This document shows positions 33,428 through 42,201 of a stretch of 64,000 bases of DNA, one piece after another. Every line of letters starts with the position of its first letter. Within the stretch, counting starts at the first letter, position 1. The stretch comes from Myxococcales bacterium. Lineage in GTDB: Bacteria > Myxococcota_A > Polyangia > Polyangiales > Polyangiaceae. The translations under genes and the position numbers were made by a program. A model generated the notes under the pieces. It ran no database searches. It worked only from the letters and a program-made list of their open reading frames with translations, and was not told the origin of the DNA. The DNA lies in contig JAEUKE010000044.1 in the NCBI GenBank assembly GCA_016794345.1, positions 1 through 64,000 of the forward strand, written 5' to 3'.

Positions 33428-35176
33428 TTGGCTGGTCTGTCACTCATTCAAGCAGGCAAGGTCCTGAACGGACGCTACAAGCTGGTCCGGCCGCTCGGCC
33501 AGGGCTCGCAAGCGTACGTCTGGGTCGCGGAGCACCTGGCGCTCGGCTCCCAGGTCGCGGTCAAGCTGATCGACCCCGAGCTCGCCAAACAAGACGACGC
33601 GCGCGAGCGGTTCGCGCGCGAGGCCAGCGCCGCCGCGAAGCTCCGCAGCCAACACGTCGTGCAGATGCTCGATCACGGCATCGAGGGCGATCAGCCCTTC
33701 ATCGTGATGGAGTTGCTCGACGGCGAAGATCTGTTCGACCGGCTCGAACGAAACCGCAAGCTCACCCTCGCGGAGACCTCGAAGATCATCACGCAGGTCG
33801 CGCGGGCCCTCATGCGCGCGCACGCAGAGGGGATCATCCACCGCGACATGAAGCCGGAAAACGTCTTCCTCGTCCGCAACGAAGACGAAGAGCTCGCGAA
33901 GGTGCTCGACTTCGGCGTCGCAAAGGTCACCGCGCCTGCCAAGGCCGTGATGACGAGGACCGGCGTCGGTACCCTGATCGGCACGCCGCACTACATGAGC
34001 CCGGAGCAGGTGAAGGGCGTGAGCGAGATCGACCACCGCTCGGACCTCTGGTCCCTCGGGGTCATCGCTTATCAGTGTGTCACCGGGCACCTCCCGTTCG
34101 ACAGCGAGGGCGTCGGCGATCTCCTGATCCGGATCACCCAGAACACCCCGGTCACGCCGTCCAAGCTGAACCCGGAGCTGCCCGAGGCGTTCGACAAGTG
34201 GTTCACGAAAGCCTGCGCGAAGGATCCGTCGGACCGCTTCCAGACCGCGCGAGAGATGGCGGACGCCCTGGCCAAGGCGGTCGGAATCCAGGCCGCGCTC
34301 AGCCAGTCCGGCCGCGTCCTCGTGAACCTCGCGGACAGCCCCGATCTGGATTGGGGGAGCCTCGCCGGCGTCCGGATCCCGGTCCCGGGGTCGCGCAACC
34401 TGCTGATCACGGACGCGACGACCGCAGCGGCGGCCGCTCGAGCACGTGAAGAGACGCTCGACGGCAACGACATCGTCGAGGTGGTGGAAGGCTCGCGTCC
34501 TCCCCCACCACCGTCTGCTCCCCCAGCGGAGCCGGAGCCGGCGCCCGCGTCACGGCGCGATCTGCCACCCCCATCTCGCCCCGCTGCGCCTGCTCCGCCC
34601 AGGCCGCCGGCGTCGCTGGCGGGCAACCCATTCCTGGCCGAGCCGGCTCCGACATCCGCGCCGAGCTCGGCTCCGGCCCTGACGCGCGGCCCCTCGAGCG
34701 GACGCGGCCTGCAGTCGACGGTGACGGGGCTCTCGACCTCGGAGACCTCGGTCGATGCACCGCCCGAGTTCGACGGCTCCAGGAAACGAAGGGCCGGTTG
34801 GTTCGTCGGCCTGGCGCTGGTGCTGACGGCCGTGGGCGTGACAGTCGGCGTCGTCCGATCGCGCGGAGGCTTCAGCGCCGCGACGCAGAACGACCCGGGC
34901 GTAGCGGCCAGCGGCTTACCGAGCCCCCGCTCGACCGAGACCACAACCAGCGCGACCCCTCCTCCGGCTGCCTTGCAGTCGAGCTCGGCTTCTCCCTCGA
35001 GCGCGCCGAGCGCCTCCGCCACAACCGAGGCTATCGACCCCGAGGTGACAAAGAAGCCGACGAAGACTGCCCCGCCGCCTCCTGGAGGGCCGCGGCCCCG
35101 AAAGACGAGCGACGCGGTGGAGATCGAGATCCCCGAGCCCGAACGAGAAGTCCTGCGGCTGCCACGCGGCCAGTAG
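33428..35176 (+). CDS. Transmembrane Ser/Thr protein kinase (PknB type)
   Basis: 582 residues from a TTG start with GAGG eight bases before it. The kinase domain (about 15-285) is complete: GQGSQAYVWVAE glycine loop, VAVKLI lysine, IIHRDMKPENVFL catalytic loop, VLDFGVAKV metal motif, GTPHYMSPEQ activation end and DLWSLGVIAYQCVTG. Thr residues in MTRTGVGTLIGT are likely activation-loop sites. A Pro/Ser/Ala-rich linker (about 345-450) leads to one transmembrane helix (WFVGLALVLTAVGVTVGVV) and a Ser/Thr/Pro-rich outer tail with no domain. It contrasts with the inactive kinase at 27650. A signalling role at the inner membrane is inferred. Confidence 0.92.
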   Translation: MAGLSLIQAGKVLNGRYKLVRPLGQGSQAYVWVAEHLALGSQVAVKLIDPELAKQDDARERFAREASAAAKLRSQHVVQMLDHGIEGDQPFIVMELLDGEDLFDRLERNRKLTLAETSKIITQVARALMRAHAEGIIHRDMKPENVFLVRNEDEELAKVLDFGVAKVTAPAKAVMTRTGVGTLIGTPHYMSPEQVKGVSEIDHRSDLWSLGVIAYQCVTGHLPFDSEGVGDLLIRITQNTPVTPSKLNPELPEAFDKWFTKACAKDPSDRFQTAREMADALAKAVGIQAALSQSGRVLVNLADSPDLDWGSLAGVRIPVPGSRNLLITDATTAAAAARAREETLDGNDIVEVVEGSRPPPPPSAPPAEPEPAPASRRDLPPPSRPAAPAPPRPPASLAGNPFLAEPAPTSAPSSAPALTRGPSSGRGLQSTVTGLSTSETSVDAPPEFDGSRKRRAGWFVGLALVLTAVGVTVGVVRSRGGFSAATQNDPGVAASGLPSPRSTETTTSATPPPAALQSSSASPSSAPSASATTEAIDPEVTKKPTKTAPPPPGGPRPRKTSDAVEIEIPEPEREVLRLPRGQ

Positions 35177-35195
35177 CGCGGACATCACGCAAACC

Positions 35196-35213
35196 CAAGC
35201 GCGCTAGCGCTTG
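35196..35213. terminator. Hairpin between convergent genes
   Basis: CAAGCGC-GCTA-GCGCTTG is a perfect 7-bp stem with a 4-base loop in the 46-base gap between the kinase stop and the end of the small minus-strand gene. It could end transcription from either side. No long T-run follows. Confidence 0.45.
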
Positions 35214-35222
35214 ATTCGAAGC

Positions 35223-35468
35223 CTAGTTGAGCAGCTTCTTCGAGAGCTGCTTGAGCGCTTCTTCTGCAGCTTCGTGCACGGCTTCCATCAGCTTGGCGGA
35301 CTTGTCCTTGTCGCGCACGAGGATGGCGAACGTAGTGCCTTCCATGGTGAAGGCAGCGAGCGGAGTCTCCGAGGAAGGCTCTGGCACCTTCCGGACGGGG
35401 ACCCGCACGTCGAGCGAACCCACTTTCAGCTCGACGAATCCCACCAGCTCCGCTTCTACCAGCATCAT
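35223..35468 (-). CDS. Small conserved-looking protein, unknown function
   Basis: 81 residues from the ATG at 35468, preceded by GGGGTG; a longer start at 35528 adds 20 residues that look non-coding. It is compact and acidic to basic: MMLVEAELVGFVELKVGS, VPVRKVPEPSSETPLAAFTM, then AILVRDKDKSAKLMEAVHEA and an amphipathic C-terminal helix. No signal peptide is seen. It lies between the kinase and the acyltransferase genes with no coupling to either. Confidence 0.6.
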   Translation of the reverse strand: MMLVEAELVGFVELKVGSLDVRVPVRKVPEPSSETPLAAFTMEGTTFAILVRDKDKSAKLMEAVHEAAEEALKQLSKKLLN

Positions 35469-35524
35469 GACACCCCGAACGTAATGCCCACCTCCGACGA
35501 AGCAAGGGCCTTGCCAGACGCAGC

Positions 35525-36328
35525 TCACGGCGCGGAATGTGCGGACACGAGCTCACGACGGAGCACATCGGAGATCGCGCTGGTGACGCGCTCGTAGACG
35601 ACTCGATCGTCGGCTTGGAGCTCGTCCGGAGTCACTGGCGGGAGCACATGGAACCCGACGCGAGAGGGCACCCAAGGGATCGCGAACGATGCGGCGTAAA
35701 CGACGGCCGCTTTTGCGCCGCGAGCAAGCATCGGTTGATCGCGGGTACACGCGAGAGAAACCGCGATTGCTGCCAGACCCGCGACCGAAAGAGGCACGCG
35801 CCTCACGCCGAAGAGCCGCGCTCCGGAGAGGTAGGCCAGGAGCTTGCTGTAGCCGAGGGTCGGCGCGGTCACGTGTGTGCCCGTGATCGCCATCGGAACG
35901 ATCGTGAGCCCGCTCTGCCGTGCGAGGCGTACCCAGCCCGTACGGCCTGCGAAATCGACCTCGTCGGCCCGCCACACAGGTCGCATGGACTCGTGATCGC
36001 CACCTGGAAACAGCACGAGGGCGGAGCCATGCGCGCGAGCCCAGCGCGCGCCATCGAGGGTAGCCTCCACGCAGCCCACGCTCCGCAACAGCGCCCCCAA
36101 ACCAGGCGTTCGGAGCATCGCGGGGTGGACCATCGCGGCGATGCGCCGACCCGTGCCGACCTCGGAGGCCCAGAGCTCCGGAAGGACCAGCGACTCGACC
36201 GTACCGAGGCCCGAGTGGTTGGCAACCACGACATAGGAGTCATGGGCCGGCAGATAGTTGCGACCCGTGAATACCCAGGGGAAGGCCGCGCGAAGAGCGG
36301 GGACGAGCGCTCTCTGGTGAGCGCGCAT
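35525..36328 (-). CDS. PlsC-like acyltransferase (LPLAT superfamily)
   Basis: 267 residues from the ATG at 36328. The acyltransferase fold is shown by VVVANHSGLGTVESLVLPE (motif I, with His) and LVLFPGGDHESMRPVW (motif III of the PGG type). In motif I the usual HxxxxD aspartate is Thr (HSGLGT), so either Glu two residues on substitutes or catalysis is impaired. The PGGxxE motif resembles the diacylglycerol/monoacylglycerol acyltransferase branch rather than PlsC proper. A hydrophobic hairpin (LSVAGLAAIAVSLAC) suggests membrane association. It is divergent from dapA. Confidence 0.75.
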   Translation of the reverse strand: MRAHQRALVPALRAAFPWVFTGRNYLPAHDSYVVVANHSGLGTVESLVLPELWASEVGTGRRIAAMVHPAMLRTPGLGALLRSVGCVEATLDGARWARAHGSALVLFPGGDHESMRPVWRADEVDFAGRTGWVRLARQSGLTIVPMAITGTHVTAPTLGYSKLLAYLSGARLFGVRRVPLSVAGLAAIAVSLACTRDQPMLARGAKAAVVYAASFAIPWVPSRVGFHVLPPVTPDELQADDRVVYERVTSAISDVLRRELVSAHSAP

Positions 36329-36476
36329 CAGGCGAGGGTCGGCTCGCCCGGGGTGCTCGGAAGACAGGCGCGGCCGTGTCCCGGAGATCACGCGAGAACC
36401 AGAGCACGGCGCTCGGGAAGTGAAAAGGAGCGCTTGGGAGTTGCCGCCCCGGCGCGGTTCGGGGAAAAAACTGGTC

Positions 36477-37376
36477 ATGCGCCCGCTCGCCATCTCGGGA
36501 ACCTGGACCGCCCTCGTCACCCCCTTCACGCCGGACGGAAGCTCGATCGACTTCGACGCGCTCGACAAGCTCGTGGACTCGCAGCTCGCCGGCGGCGTGA
36601 CGGGCCTCGTCCCCTGCGGCACGACGGGTGAAACGCCTACCCTCACCGACGAGGAGCAAGTCGCGGTCGTCGAGCGCGTCGTCGCGCGGGCGAAGGGCAA
36701 GGCGCCGGTCATGGCCGGCACGGGCACGTTCTCGACCAAGAAGACGGTCGCCGCGTCCAAGGCCGCGATCCAGGCCGGGGCGGACGCCGTGATGGTCGTC
36801 ATGCCCTACTACAACAAACCCTCGCAGGACGGCATGCGCGCCCACGTGCTCGAGGTGGCCGCCGCCGTCGACGTGCCGATCGTCCTTTACAACATCCCCG
36901 GCCGCTCCGTCGTGGACCTGCTCCCCGAGACCACCGAGCGCATCTGCGCCGAAGCCAAGAACGTGGTCGGCATGAAGGAGGCGACCGGCAATGTGCTCCG
37001 ATGTCAGGAGCTCGTCCGCCGCCTCGGTGACCGGCTGACCGTCATGTCGGGCGACGACGCGTTGACGCTCCCCATGCTGTCCGTTGGCGCCAAGGGCGTC
37101 ATCAGCGTGACGTCGAACGTCCTGCCGGCCCAGACGAGCCGCGTGACGACCCTGTGGCGCGAGGGCAAGGTGGAGGAGGCGCGACGCGCCCACCTCGACC
37201 TCCTCGACTTCCACGGTCTCATGTTCGTGGAGCCGAACCCGTCACCCGCGAAGGCGGCGCTCGCGCACCTCGGAATGATGTCCACGTCCGTCCGCGGCCC
37301 GCTCGTTCCCTGCGGCGAGGCCCTGAGCCAGCGCATCAAGGACGCGCTCGGCCGCTTCGACAAGAGGGCCTCGTGA
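36477..37376 (+). CDS. dapA: 4-hydroxy-tetrahydrodipicolinate synthase
   Basis: 299 residues, near the family norm of about 295. A (beta/alpha)8 aldolase fold condenses pyruvate and aspartate semialdehyde. Visible sites are GTTGETPTLTDEE, VMPYYNKPSQDGM and LYNIPGRSVVDL (catalytic Tyr residues) and the Schiff-base lysine in VVGMKEATG. The ATG at 36477 has GGGGAAAAAA upstream; an earlier in-frame start at 36420 is unlikely. Its stop overlaps the dapB start (GTGA), so the first two enzymes of the lysine/diaminopimelate pathway are made together. This supplies cell-wall meso-diaminopimelate. Confidence 0.96.
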   Translation: MRPLAISGTWTALVTPFTPDGSSIDFDALDKLVDSQLAGGVTGLVPCGTTGETPTLTDEEQVAVVERVVARAKGKAPVMAGTGTFSTKKTVAASKAAIQAGADAVMVVMPYYNKPSQDGMRAHVLEVAAAVDVPIVLYNIPGRSVVDLLPETTERICAEAKNVVGMKEATGNVLRCQELVRRLGDRLTVMSGDDALTLPMLSVGAKGVISVTSNVLPAQTSRVTTLWREGKVEEARRAHLDLLDFHGLMFVEPNPSPAKAALAHLGMMSTSVRGPLVPCGEALSQRIKDALGRFDKRAS

Positions 37377-38167
37377 CGAGCGCCCCGCCCGTTCGCATCG
37401 CCGTCATCGGCGTCGGCGGTCGGATGGGCCAGGCTGTCGTCCGCGCGGCGCTCGAGGCGGGGCACCGCGTCGTCGGCGCGGTCGATCGAGAAGGCGCGCC
37501 GTCGCTCGGTCGCGACGCGGGCGATCTCGCGGGCGCGAGCCACGCGGGCGTGGAGGTCTCGTCCGATCTCGCTGCCGGGATGCTCGGCGCCGACTGCGCG
37601 ATCGATTTCTCCACGGCGGATGCGGTCGCACACGTGGCGCAGGCCGCGGCCCGCGCGAAGGTGGCGCTCGTCTCGGGGACGACCGGGCTCGGCGCCGAGG
37701 CGGAGCGCGCGCTCGTCGAGGCGGCGGCGAAGATCCCGGTGCTCTGGTCGCCGAACATGAGCGTGGGCGTCCACGTCCTCGCCGAGATCGTGAAGGCCGC
37801 CGTGAAGGCGCTGCCCGGCTACGACGTCGAGATCGTGGAGACGCACCACCGCGCGAAGGTGGACGCGCCGAGCGGCACGGCCAAGCGCCTCTTCGAGGCC
37901 GTGCGCGAGGTGCGCGAGGCGCGACAGGTCACCGGTCGAGAGGGCAAGCCCGGCGCCCGCATGGACGACGAGGTGGCCGTGCTCGCGCTGCGGGGCGGCG
38001 ACGTCATCGGCGATCACACGGTCCACCTGCTCGGCCCCGGCGAGCGGCTCGAGCTCACGCACCGCGCGACGAGCCGCGAGCTCTTCGCGCGCGGCGCAGT
38101 GCGCGCCGCAGCCGCCATCGCCAAGCGACCGGCCGGGCGCTACACGATGGCGGACGTGGTCGGCTGA
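37373..38167 (+). CDS. dapB: 4-hydroxy-tetrahydrodipicolinate reductase
   Basis: 264 residues from a GTG overlapping the dapA stop. The Rossmann motif IAVIGVGGRMGQAVV binds NAD(P)H; IDFSTADAV and VSGTTGLG line the cofactor site, and the dihydrodipicolinate-binding loop is ETHHRAKVDAPSGTAKRL. The end SRELFARGAVRAA, then GRYTMADVVG, is typical of the family. It reduces the dapA product. The TGA stop forms one end of a hairpin shared with the convergent gene. Confidence 0.96.
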   Translation: MTSAPPVRIAVIGVGGRMGQAVVRAALEAGHRVVGAVDREGAPSLGRDAGDLAGASHAGVEVSSDLAAGMLGADCAIDFSTADAVAHVAQAAARAKVALVSGTTGLGAEAERALVEAAAKIPVLWSPNMSVGVHVLAEIVKAAVKALPGYDVEIVETHHRAKVDAPSGTAKRLFEAVREVREARQVTGREGKPGARMDDEVAVLALRGGDVIGDHTVHLLGPGERLELTHRATSRELFARGAVRAAAAIAKRPAGRYTMADVVG

Positions 38168-38185
38168 GCTGCTCGGCCCAGCTCA
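38165..38185. terminator. Bidirectional hairpin whose ends are both stop codons
   Basis: TGAGCTG-CTCGGCC-CAGCTCA is a perfect 7-bp stem with a 7-base loop. Its left end is the dapB TGA and its right end, read on the minus strand, is the TGA of the lipoprotein gene. It probably terminates both convergent transcripts; there is no T-tract. Confidence 0.55.
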
Positions 38186-39454
38186 GTACGCGCCGATGTA
38201 GCGGGGGGGCAGCCCGGTGCCGTCGTCCACCGGGACGAGCTCGGCGCTCTTCACGTGCCCGGTCTCGTCCAGCGAGAGCATCTGCAGGCCCCCGAGCCCG
38301 GCGTCGGCGACGAAGCAGACGCCACACGCCTCACCACACCGGATGTCTCCGATCGTAAACGGCTCGCCGGTCGAGCGCAGCAGCTCACGAACCGAGGTGG
38401 TCGCGAGATCGATCTCGACGAGGCGGTCGTCGCGTTCGGTCTCACCCGTCAGCTCGTCGAGCGCGCCAAACGTGGACGCGATGACCACGTCGTTGCTGCC
38501 GAAGGCGAGGGAGAACGAGAGCGGCTCGTCGCCGAACGACGCCGCCGGGATGCGCAGCTTCTCGGAGAGCGAGCCGTCCGCGGCGCGATCGAGGACGAAG
38601 ACCCCGGCGCCGGTCGTATCCGGCTTGCTGCTCCCGCCGAAATTCCCCGAGCACGAGACCGCGATGCGCGACCCGTCCGCGCTCGCCGCGAGCCCGGAGC
38701 AACCGCGCGCGCCGTCGAGGACGAAGGAGCCGACGACCTCGTCGCGAGCGGGGTCGACGACGGCGAGTCGCGCGTCGTGGGTGGACTTGAAATCAGTCGA
38801 ATAGACGCCGAGGAGCACGTAGACGAGGCCACCGCGGAGGACCATGCGATCGGGTCGCGGCAAGAACCCGGAGGGCGCGCCGGCCATCGCCGCCGTGAGA
38901 TCGACGCGGCCGATCGGCTCACCCGTCGACAGAGCGACGACGAGCACGTCGCTCCCTTCATCGAAGGGCTCTTGCCCCGCGTCCGGGTTGCGGTTGTACC
39001 GCGAGACGTACAGCGCGTCCTCCCGAGCGAGCAGCGCGTCGCGTGGGTTCAGCGGGTAGTTGCCGGTCTGCACGTTGATCTGGCTTTCCACCTTCGCGCG
39101 CGCCGGATCGAGCACGGTGAGCACGCTGGCGGGGTAGCGGTCGATCAGGAGGATCTTCCCCAGCCCGAAGCGTTCGGTCGGCGCCACCACGTCGCCCGAG
39201 AGCGTGACGCTGAGCCCCGACGTCTCGCTCCCCGAGCTGAGCATGCCCGCGCTCTTCACCTCGCCATCCCAGCCGACCACTGACACGCTGGTCGACGCGT
39301 AGTCCTGGTCGATGGAGACGACGAACATCGCGCGGCCACACGGGCCCTCCTCCACGTCCACCTTCTGGCCCTGGGGCACCTCGCCGAGCTCACAGCCCGA
39401 CAGCGCGAGGCCGAGCACCAGCATGGCGCCCTGCAGTGACAACAGCTTCGTCAT
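38183..39454 (-). CDS. Beta-propeller-like lipoprotein of the cobalamin-regulated operon
   Basis: 423 residues from the ATG at 39454, which overlaps the TonB-receptor stop (ATGA); a GTG two codons earlier is possible. The signal peptide ends in the lipobox LALSGC. The body is built of beta strands in a repeating pattern (FVVSIDQDY, ILLIDRYPASVLTVLDPA, RLAVVDPARDEV, ASADGSRIAVSC), as in YncE or surface propellers. Three late cysteines cluster in RCGEACGVCF. As the third gene behind a cobalamin riboswitch it is probably a surface partner of the corrinoid receptor; its ligand is unknown. Confidence 0.8.
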   Translation of the reverse strand: MTKLLSLQGAMLVLGLALSGCELGEVPQGQKVDVEEGPCGRAMFVVSIDQDYASTSVSVVGWDGEVKSAGMLSSGSETSGLSVTLSGDVVAPTERFGLGKILLIDRYPASVLTVLDPARAKVESQINVQTGNYPLNPRDALLAREDALYVSRYNRNPDAGQEPFDEGSDVLVVALSTGEPIGRVDLTAAMAGAPSGFLPRPDRMVLRGGLVYVLLGVYSTDFKSTHDARLAVVDPARDEVVGSFVLDGARGCSGLAASADGSRIAVSCSGNFGGSSKPDTTGAGVFVLDRAADGSLSEKLRIPAASFGDEPLSFSLAFGSNDVVIASTFGALDELTGETERDDRLVEIDLATTSVRELLRSTGEPFTIGDIRCGEACGVCFVADAGLGGLQMLSLDETGHVKSAELVPVDDGTGLPPRYIGAY

Positions 39455-41424
39455 TTCCACTCTCCCGAGAGCTCCGCGAAGAAGGCGCGACCAGGCAGCG
39501 GGTAGCCGACGAGATCGGTCGTGACGTCGCCGAGGACGTTCATGACCCGAACGTCGAAGCGAAGCGTGTCATGAACGAGACGGACCCCCGCGTCGGCGTC
39601 GAGCATGACCTGCGAAGGCAAGGTGATGAGCCCGGCCGGGTCCGCGAAGCGCTGGCTCCTGTACAGAAACGTCGCCCCGATGCGCGCGCCGGACATCCAG
39701 TCGTCCGATCCGAGCTCGTCGAGGTCCAGCGCGGCGCCGGCCGTCGCGACGAGCGGCGCCTGGAACGGCAGCCTGTCGTTCGTGAGCTGGCGATCCTCCG
39801 ACGTGTCACGTGCGTCGTTGAAGGCGAGCGAAGCGTCGAGCTCGACCATGTCCACGATCTCCGCGGCGGCGAGCGCCTCGGCGCCGAGGAAACGTGCGCT
39901 CCCGACGTTGTACGGCCGCACCGTGCCCGCCGCGCTCCGCTTGTATTCGATGAGGTCCGACGCCAGACGCCCGAAGAAGACGAGCTCTGCGCCGACGTCG
40001 ATGTAGCGGCTCTTCGCGGAGGCGCGTGTCCCGACGTCGGCCGACGGCCCGGCCTCCGCCACGAGCGAGGGGTTGCCGAGGAACGACGCGGAGGCGCCGT
40101 ACAGCTCCCCGAGCGACGGCGTGCGCGTGTAGTAGCCCGCGGCAGCGAAGGCGGTGAGCCAGCTCGTCGCCCGCGCCGCCGCGCCGACCCGCGCCGAGGG
40201 GACGAGCGCCAGGCCGTCGTTCGACGTGGCCTCGGTCCGCTCGGACGACAGCGCCGCCGCTGCGCGCAGCTCCAGCCAGTCGAGCGGCCGGACGGCGACA
40301 TCCCCGAACGCGCGCGCGGAGAAGCGCTGCGCGTCCGACTCGGCGGGGCCGATGGGATCGACGGTCAGCCCTTCGACGGCGTGCCCGACACCGACGCGTG
40401 TGTCGAGCCAGTCGAGCGGAGCGTCCGCCCACGCGACCTGGCCTCCGGTGGAGGTCGTCGTCACGACCTGCCGCGTCGAGCCGAACGGGAGCTCGAGGTT
40501 CGGATCGTCGAGCACGTAGCGCGTGCGCTTCGCGAAGGTGGAGGCCGCGACGGTGCAGGCGTCTGTCGGGTCCTCTCCGCAGGCGACCGAGAGGCGAGAG
40601 GCCACGAGCGCGCGCTCGCTGGTCGAACGTGCGAGCTCGGCCGGGATGACGCCGAGCCCCGGGGTGCCCTGCTCGCGCGAGAAGACGTTCACGACCGAGC
40701 TCCACGTGCCGCGCTCGCCGAGCCTGACGCGGAGCGCAGCCCAGGCATCGAGCGAGGCCGCGTCGGCGTTTTGCCGGCGGACCTCGCGGTCGTCGGACGC
40801 GTCGAAGCGCGTGCCTCGGTCGTCCACGTAGGAGAAGTCGCCGCGCGTGGCGTCTCGCCTGACCGACAGCGCTGCGGCGGCCGCCTCCGTGCCGAAGCTG
40901 GCCGCGCCAAAATAGGAACGCGACGCGAAGCTCCCGGCCCCCAGGCCTGCGGCGACCCGTGTCCCCACGGGGACCTCCGGCTCGAGGAGCACGGCGCCGC
41001 CGAGACCGGTACGGTCGAGCTCGATGGGCGCGTGACCGCGGTAGACGTCGACGCGCCGGAGAAAGAATGACGGTATCGTCGACAGGTCCGCCGCGCGGTA
41101 GAGCTCGTCGTTCAGGCGGACACCGGCCAGGTACACCGGCGTCTGCGCGCTGCTCGCCCCGCGGAGCGTCATCGTCGTGAGCTCGGAGGCGCCACCCGTC
41201 CGCGCGATCATCACGCCCGGGACACGCGCGAGCGCGCCCGCGACGGATTGCCCCGGCCGGTGCAGGTCGTCCGCCTCCACCGAGGTGGAGGGCGTCGTCG
41301 GCTCGCCCGCGCGCGGCAAGGCGTCGCCGCGCACGTCGACCTCGAGCGGCGGCGCCTCGTCGGCGCGCGCCCGGCGCGCGCCGGAGAGAGGCGCCGCGAG
41401 CGCGCCCAGGCACAGCCCGATCAT
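39451..41424 (-). CDS. TonB-dependent outer-membrane receptor, BtuB-like
   Basis: 657 residues from an ATG overlapping the upstream stop (ATGA); a TTG four codons earlier would give a more basic signal peptide. After the signal, the plug domain shows SVAGALARVPGVMIARTGG, TMTLRGASSAQTPVYLAG and VDVYRGHAPIELDRTGLGG. The remaining 480 residues alternate as a 22-strand-type barrel ending in FFAELSGEWK, with a terminal aromatic-containing strand. Placement behind a cobalamin riboswitch makes corrinoid uptake the best guess. It needs TonB-ExbB-ExbD energy supplied elsewhere. Confidence 0.88.
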   Translation of the reverse strand: MIGLCLGALAAPLSGARRARADEAPPLEVDVRGDALPRAGEPTTPSTSVEADDLHRPGQSVAGALARVPGVMIARTGGASELTTMTLRGASSAQTPVYLAGVRLNDELYRAADLSTIPSFFLRRVDVYRGHAPIELDRTGLGGAVLLEPEVPVGTRVAAGLGAGSFASRSYFGAASFGTEAAAAALSVRRDATRGDFSYVDDRGTRFDASDDREVRRQNADAASLDAWAALRVRLGERGTWSSVVNVFSREQGTPGLGVIPAELARSTSERALVASRLSVACGEDPTDACTVAASTFAKRTRYVLDDPNLELPFGSTRQVVTTTSTGGQVAWADAPLDWLDTRVGVGHAVEGLTVDPIGPAESDAQRFSARAFGDVAVRPLDWLELRAAAALSSERTEATSNDGLALVPSARVGAAARATSWLTAFAAAGYYTRTPSLGELYGASASFLGNPSLVAEAGPSADVGTRASAKSRYIDVGAELVFFGRLASDLIEYKRSAAGTVRPYNVGSARFLGAEALAAAEIVDMVELDASLAFNDARDTSEDRQLTNDRLPFQAPLVATAGAALDLDELGSDDWMSGARIGATFLYRSQRFADPAGLITLPSQVMLDADAGVRLVHDTLRFDVRVMNVLGDVTTDLVGYPLPGRAFFAELSGEWK

Positions 41425-42164
41425 GGCGCGTCGCAAGCCCAGTGGACCAACGAGACGGCGTCGAGATCGAAGCTGCCCGAGAAGCCGGCGAGATCGGCGC
41501 GATCCACGATGCGGACGAAGCGCGCCTCCGAGAGCTCGACGTCCGCGAGGTCGAATGTGTCGCCGCCCGCCTCGGCCGGATCGTGTGGATCGATGTCCTC
41601 GGTCGAGCCGGCGTAGGTCGGGTGCCAGCCGGCGCAGCCGTCGTAAGGCGCAGCGGTCGCCGTGCACGGGAACGCGACCCAGGTCTCGCCGTCCGCGCTC
41701 ACCTCCACCGACGCGATCTCGGCCCAGGGGGTCGCCGGATCGCCGCCCGCGAAGAAGACGTTCTCGAACACGACGAAGTCCGGCCCCTCCTCGTCGACGA
41801 TGGCCCCGCCGAACGCGAGCGTGATCGAGCCGCCGTTGCCCAGCGAGACGACGTCGAGCGAGCCCATCAGCTCGCCGGTGCCGGCGGGCGGGCCGAGGAC
41901 GATGCCCGGCATGTCGGCCTTCCCGAAGCCGGCGCCTGGGCCATATTCGACCTCGACCACGTTCGTCGCGAAGCCGTCGCAAGGGCGCGGCGCCGAGGAG
42001 CTGGTCGGTTCCGCGCTCGTGCCCGTCGTCGCAGCCACCTGGGCGTCCGAGCCTCCGCCGCCCTCGTCGCTTCCGCCCTCACCCCCGCCTTCGCCGGGCG
42101 GGGCGCACGCGACGAGCAACACCGAACAGACGAGAGCACCCCAATCGAACGAACCAAAACGCAT
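41421..42164 (-). CDS. Surface lipoprotein, first gene of the cobalamin operon
   Basis: 247 residues with the lipobox VLLVAC and a Gly/Ser/Asp-rich spacer. The domain has GNGGSITLAFGGAIVDEEG, then PDFVVFENVFFAGG and VEVSADGETWVAFPC. This type is often seen next to BtuB-like receptors, and conserved Asp/Glu residues suggest metal binding. A GGAGGG lies at 42177-42172, seven bases before the ATG, directly behind the riboswitch and a small hairpin, so this is the gene whose translation is directly exposed to control. The two genes after it are coupled by ATGA overlaps. Confidence 0.82.
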   Translation of the reverse strand: MRFGSFDWGALVCSVLLVACAPPGEGGGEGGSDEGGGGSDAQVAATTGTSAEPTSSSAPRPCDGFATNVVEVEYGPGAGFGKADMPGIVLGPPAGTGELMGSLDVVSLGNGGSITLAFGGAIVDEEGPDFVVFENVFFAGGDPATPWAEIASVEVSADGETWVAFPCTATAAPYDGCAGWHPTYAGSTEDIDPHDPAEAGGDTFDLADVELSEARFVRIVDRADLAGFSGSFDLDAVSLVHWACDAP

Positions 42165-42177
42165 CGCCGTACCCTCC

Positions 42178-42194
42178 GGGCGAAGCTCGCGCCC
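42178..42194 (-). promoter_or_regulatory. Small hairpin next to the first ribosome site of the cobalamin operon
   Basis: On the minus strand GGGCG-CGAGCTT-CGCCC forms a 5-bp stem whose 3' end touches the GGAGGG ribosome-binding site (42177-42172). Its place between the riboswitch and the start codon fits an expression platform that acts on translation. This is an inference from position. Confidence 0.45.
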
Positions 42195-42201
42195 TAGGTG
42201 A

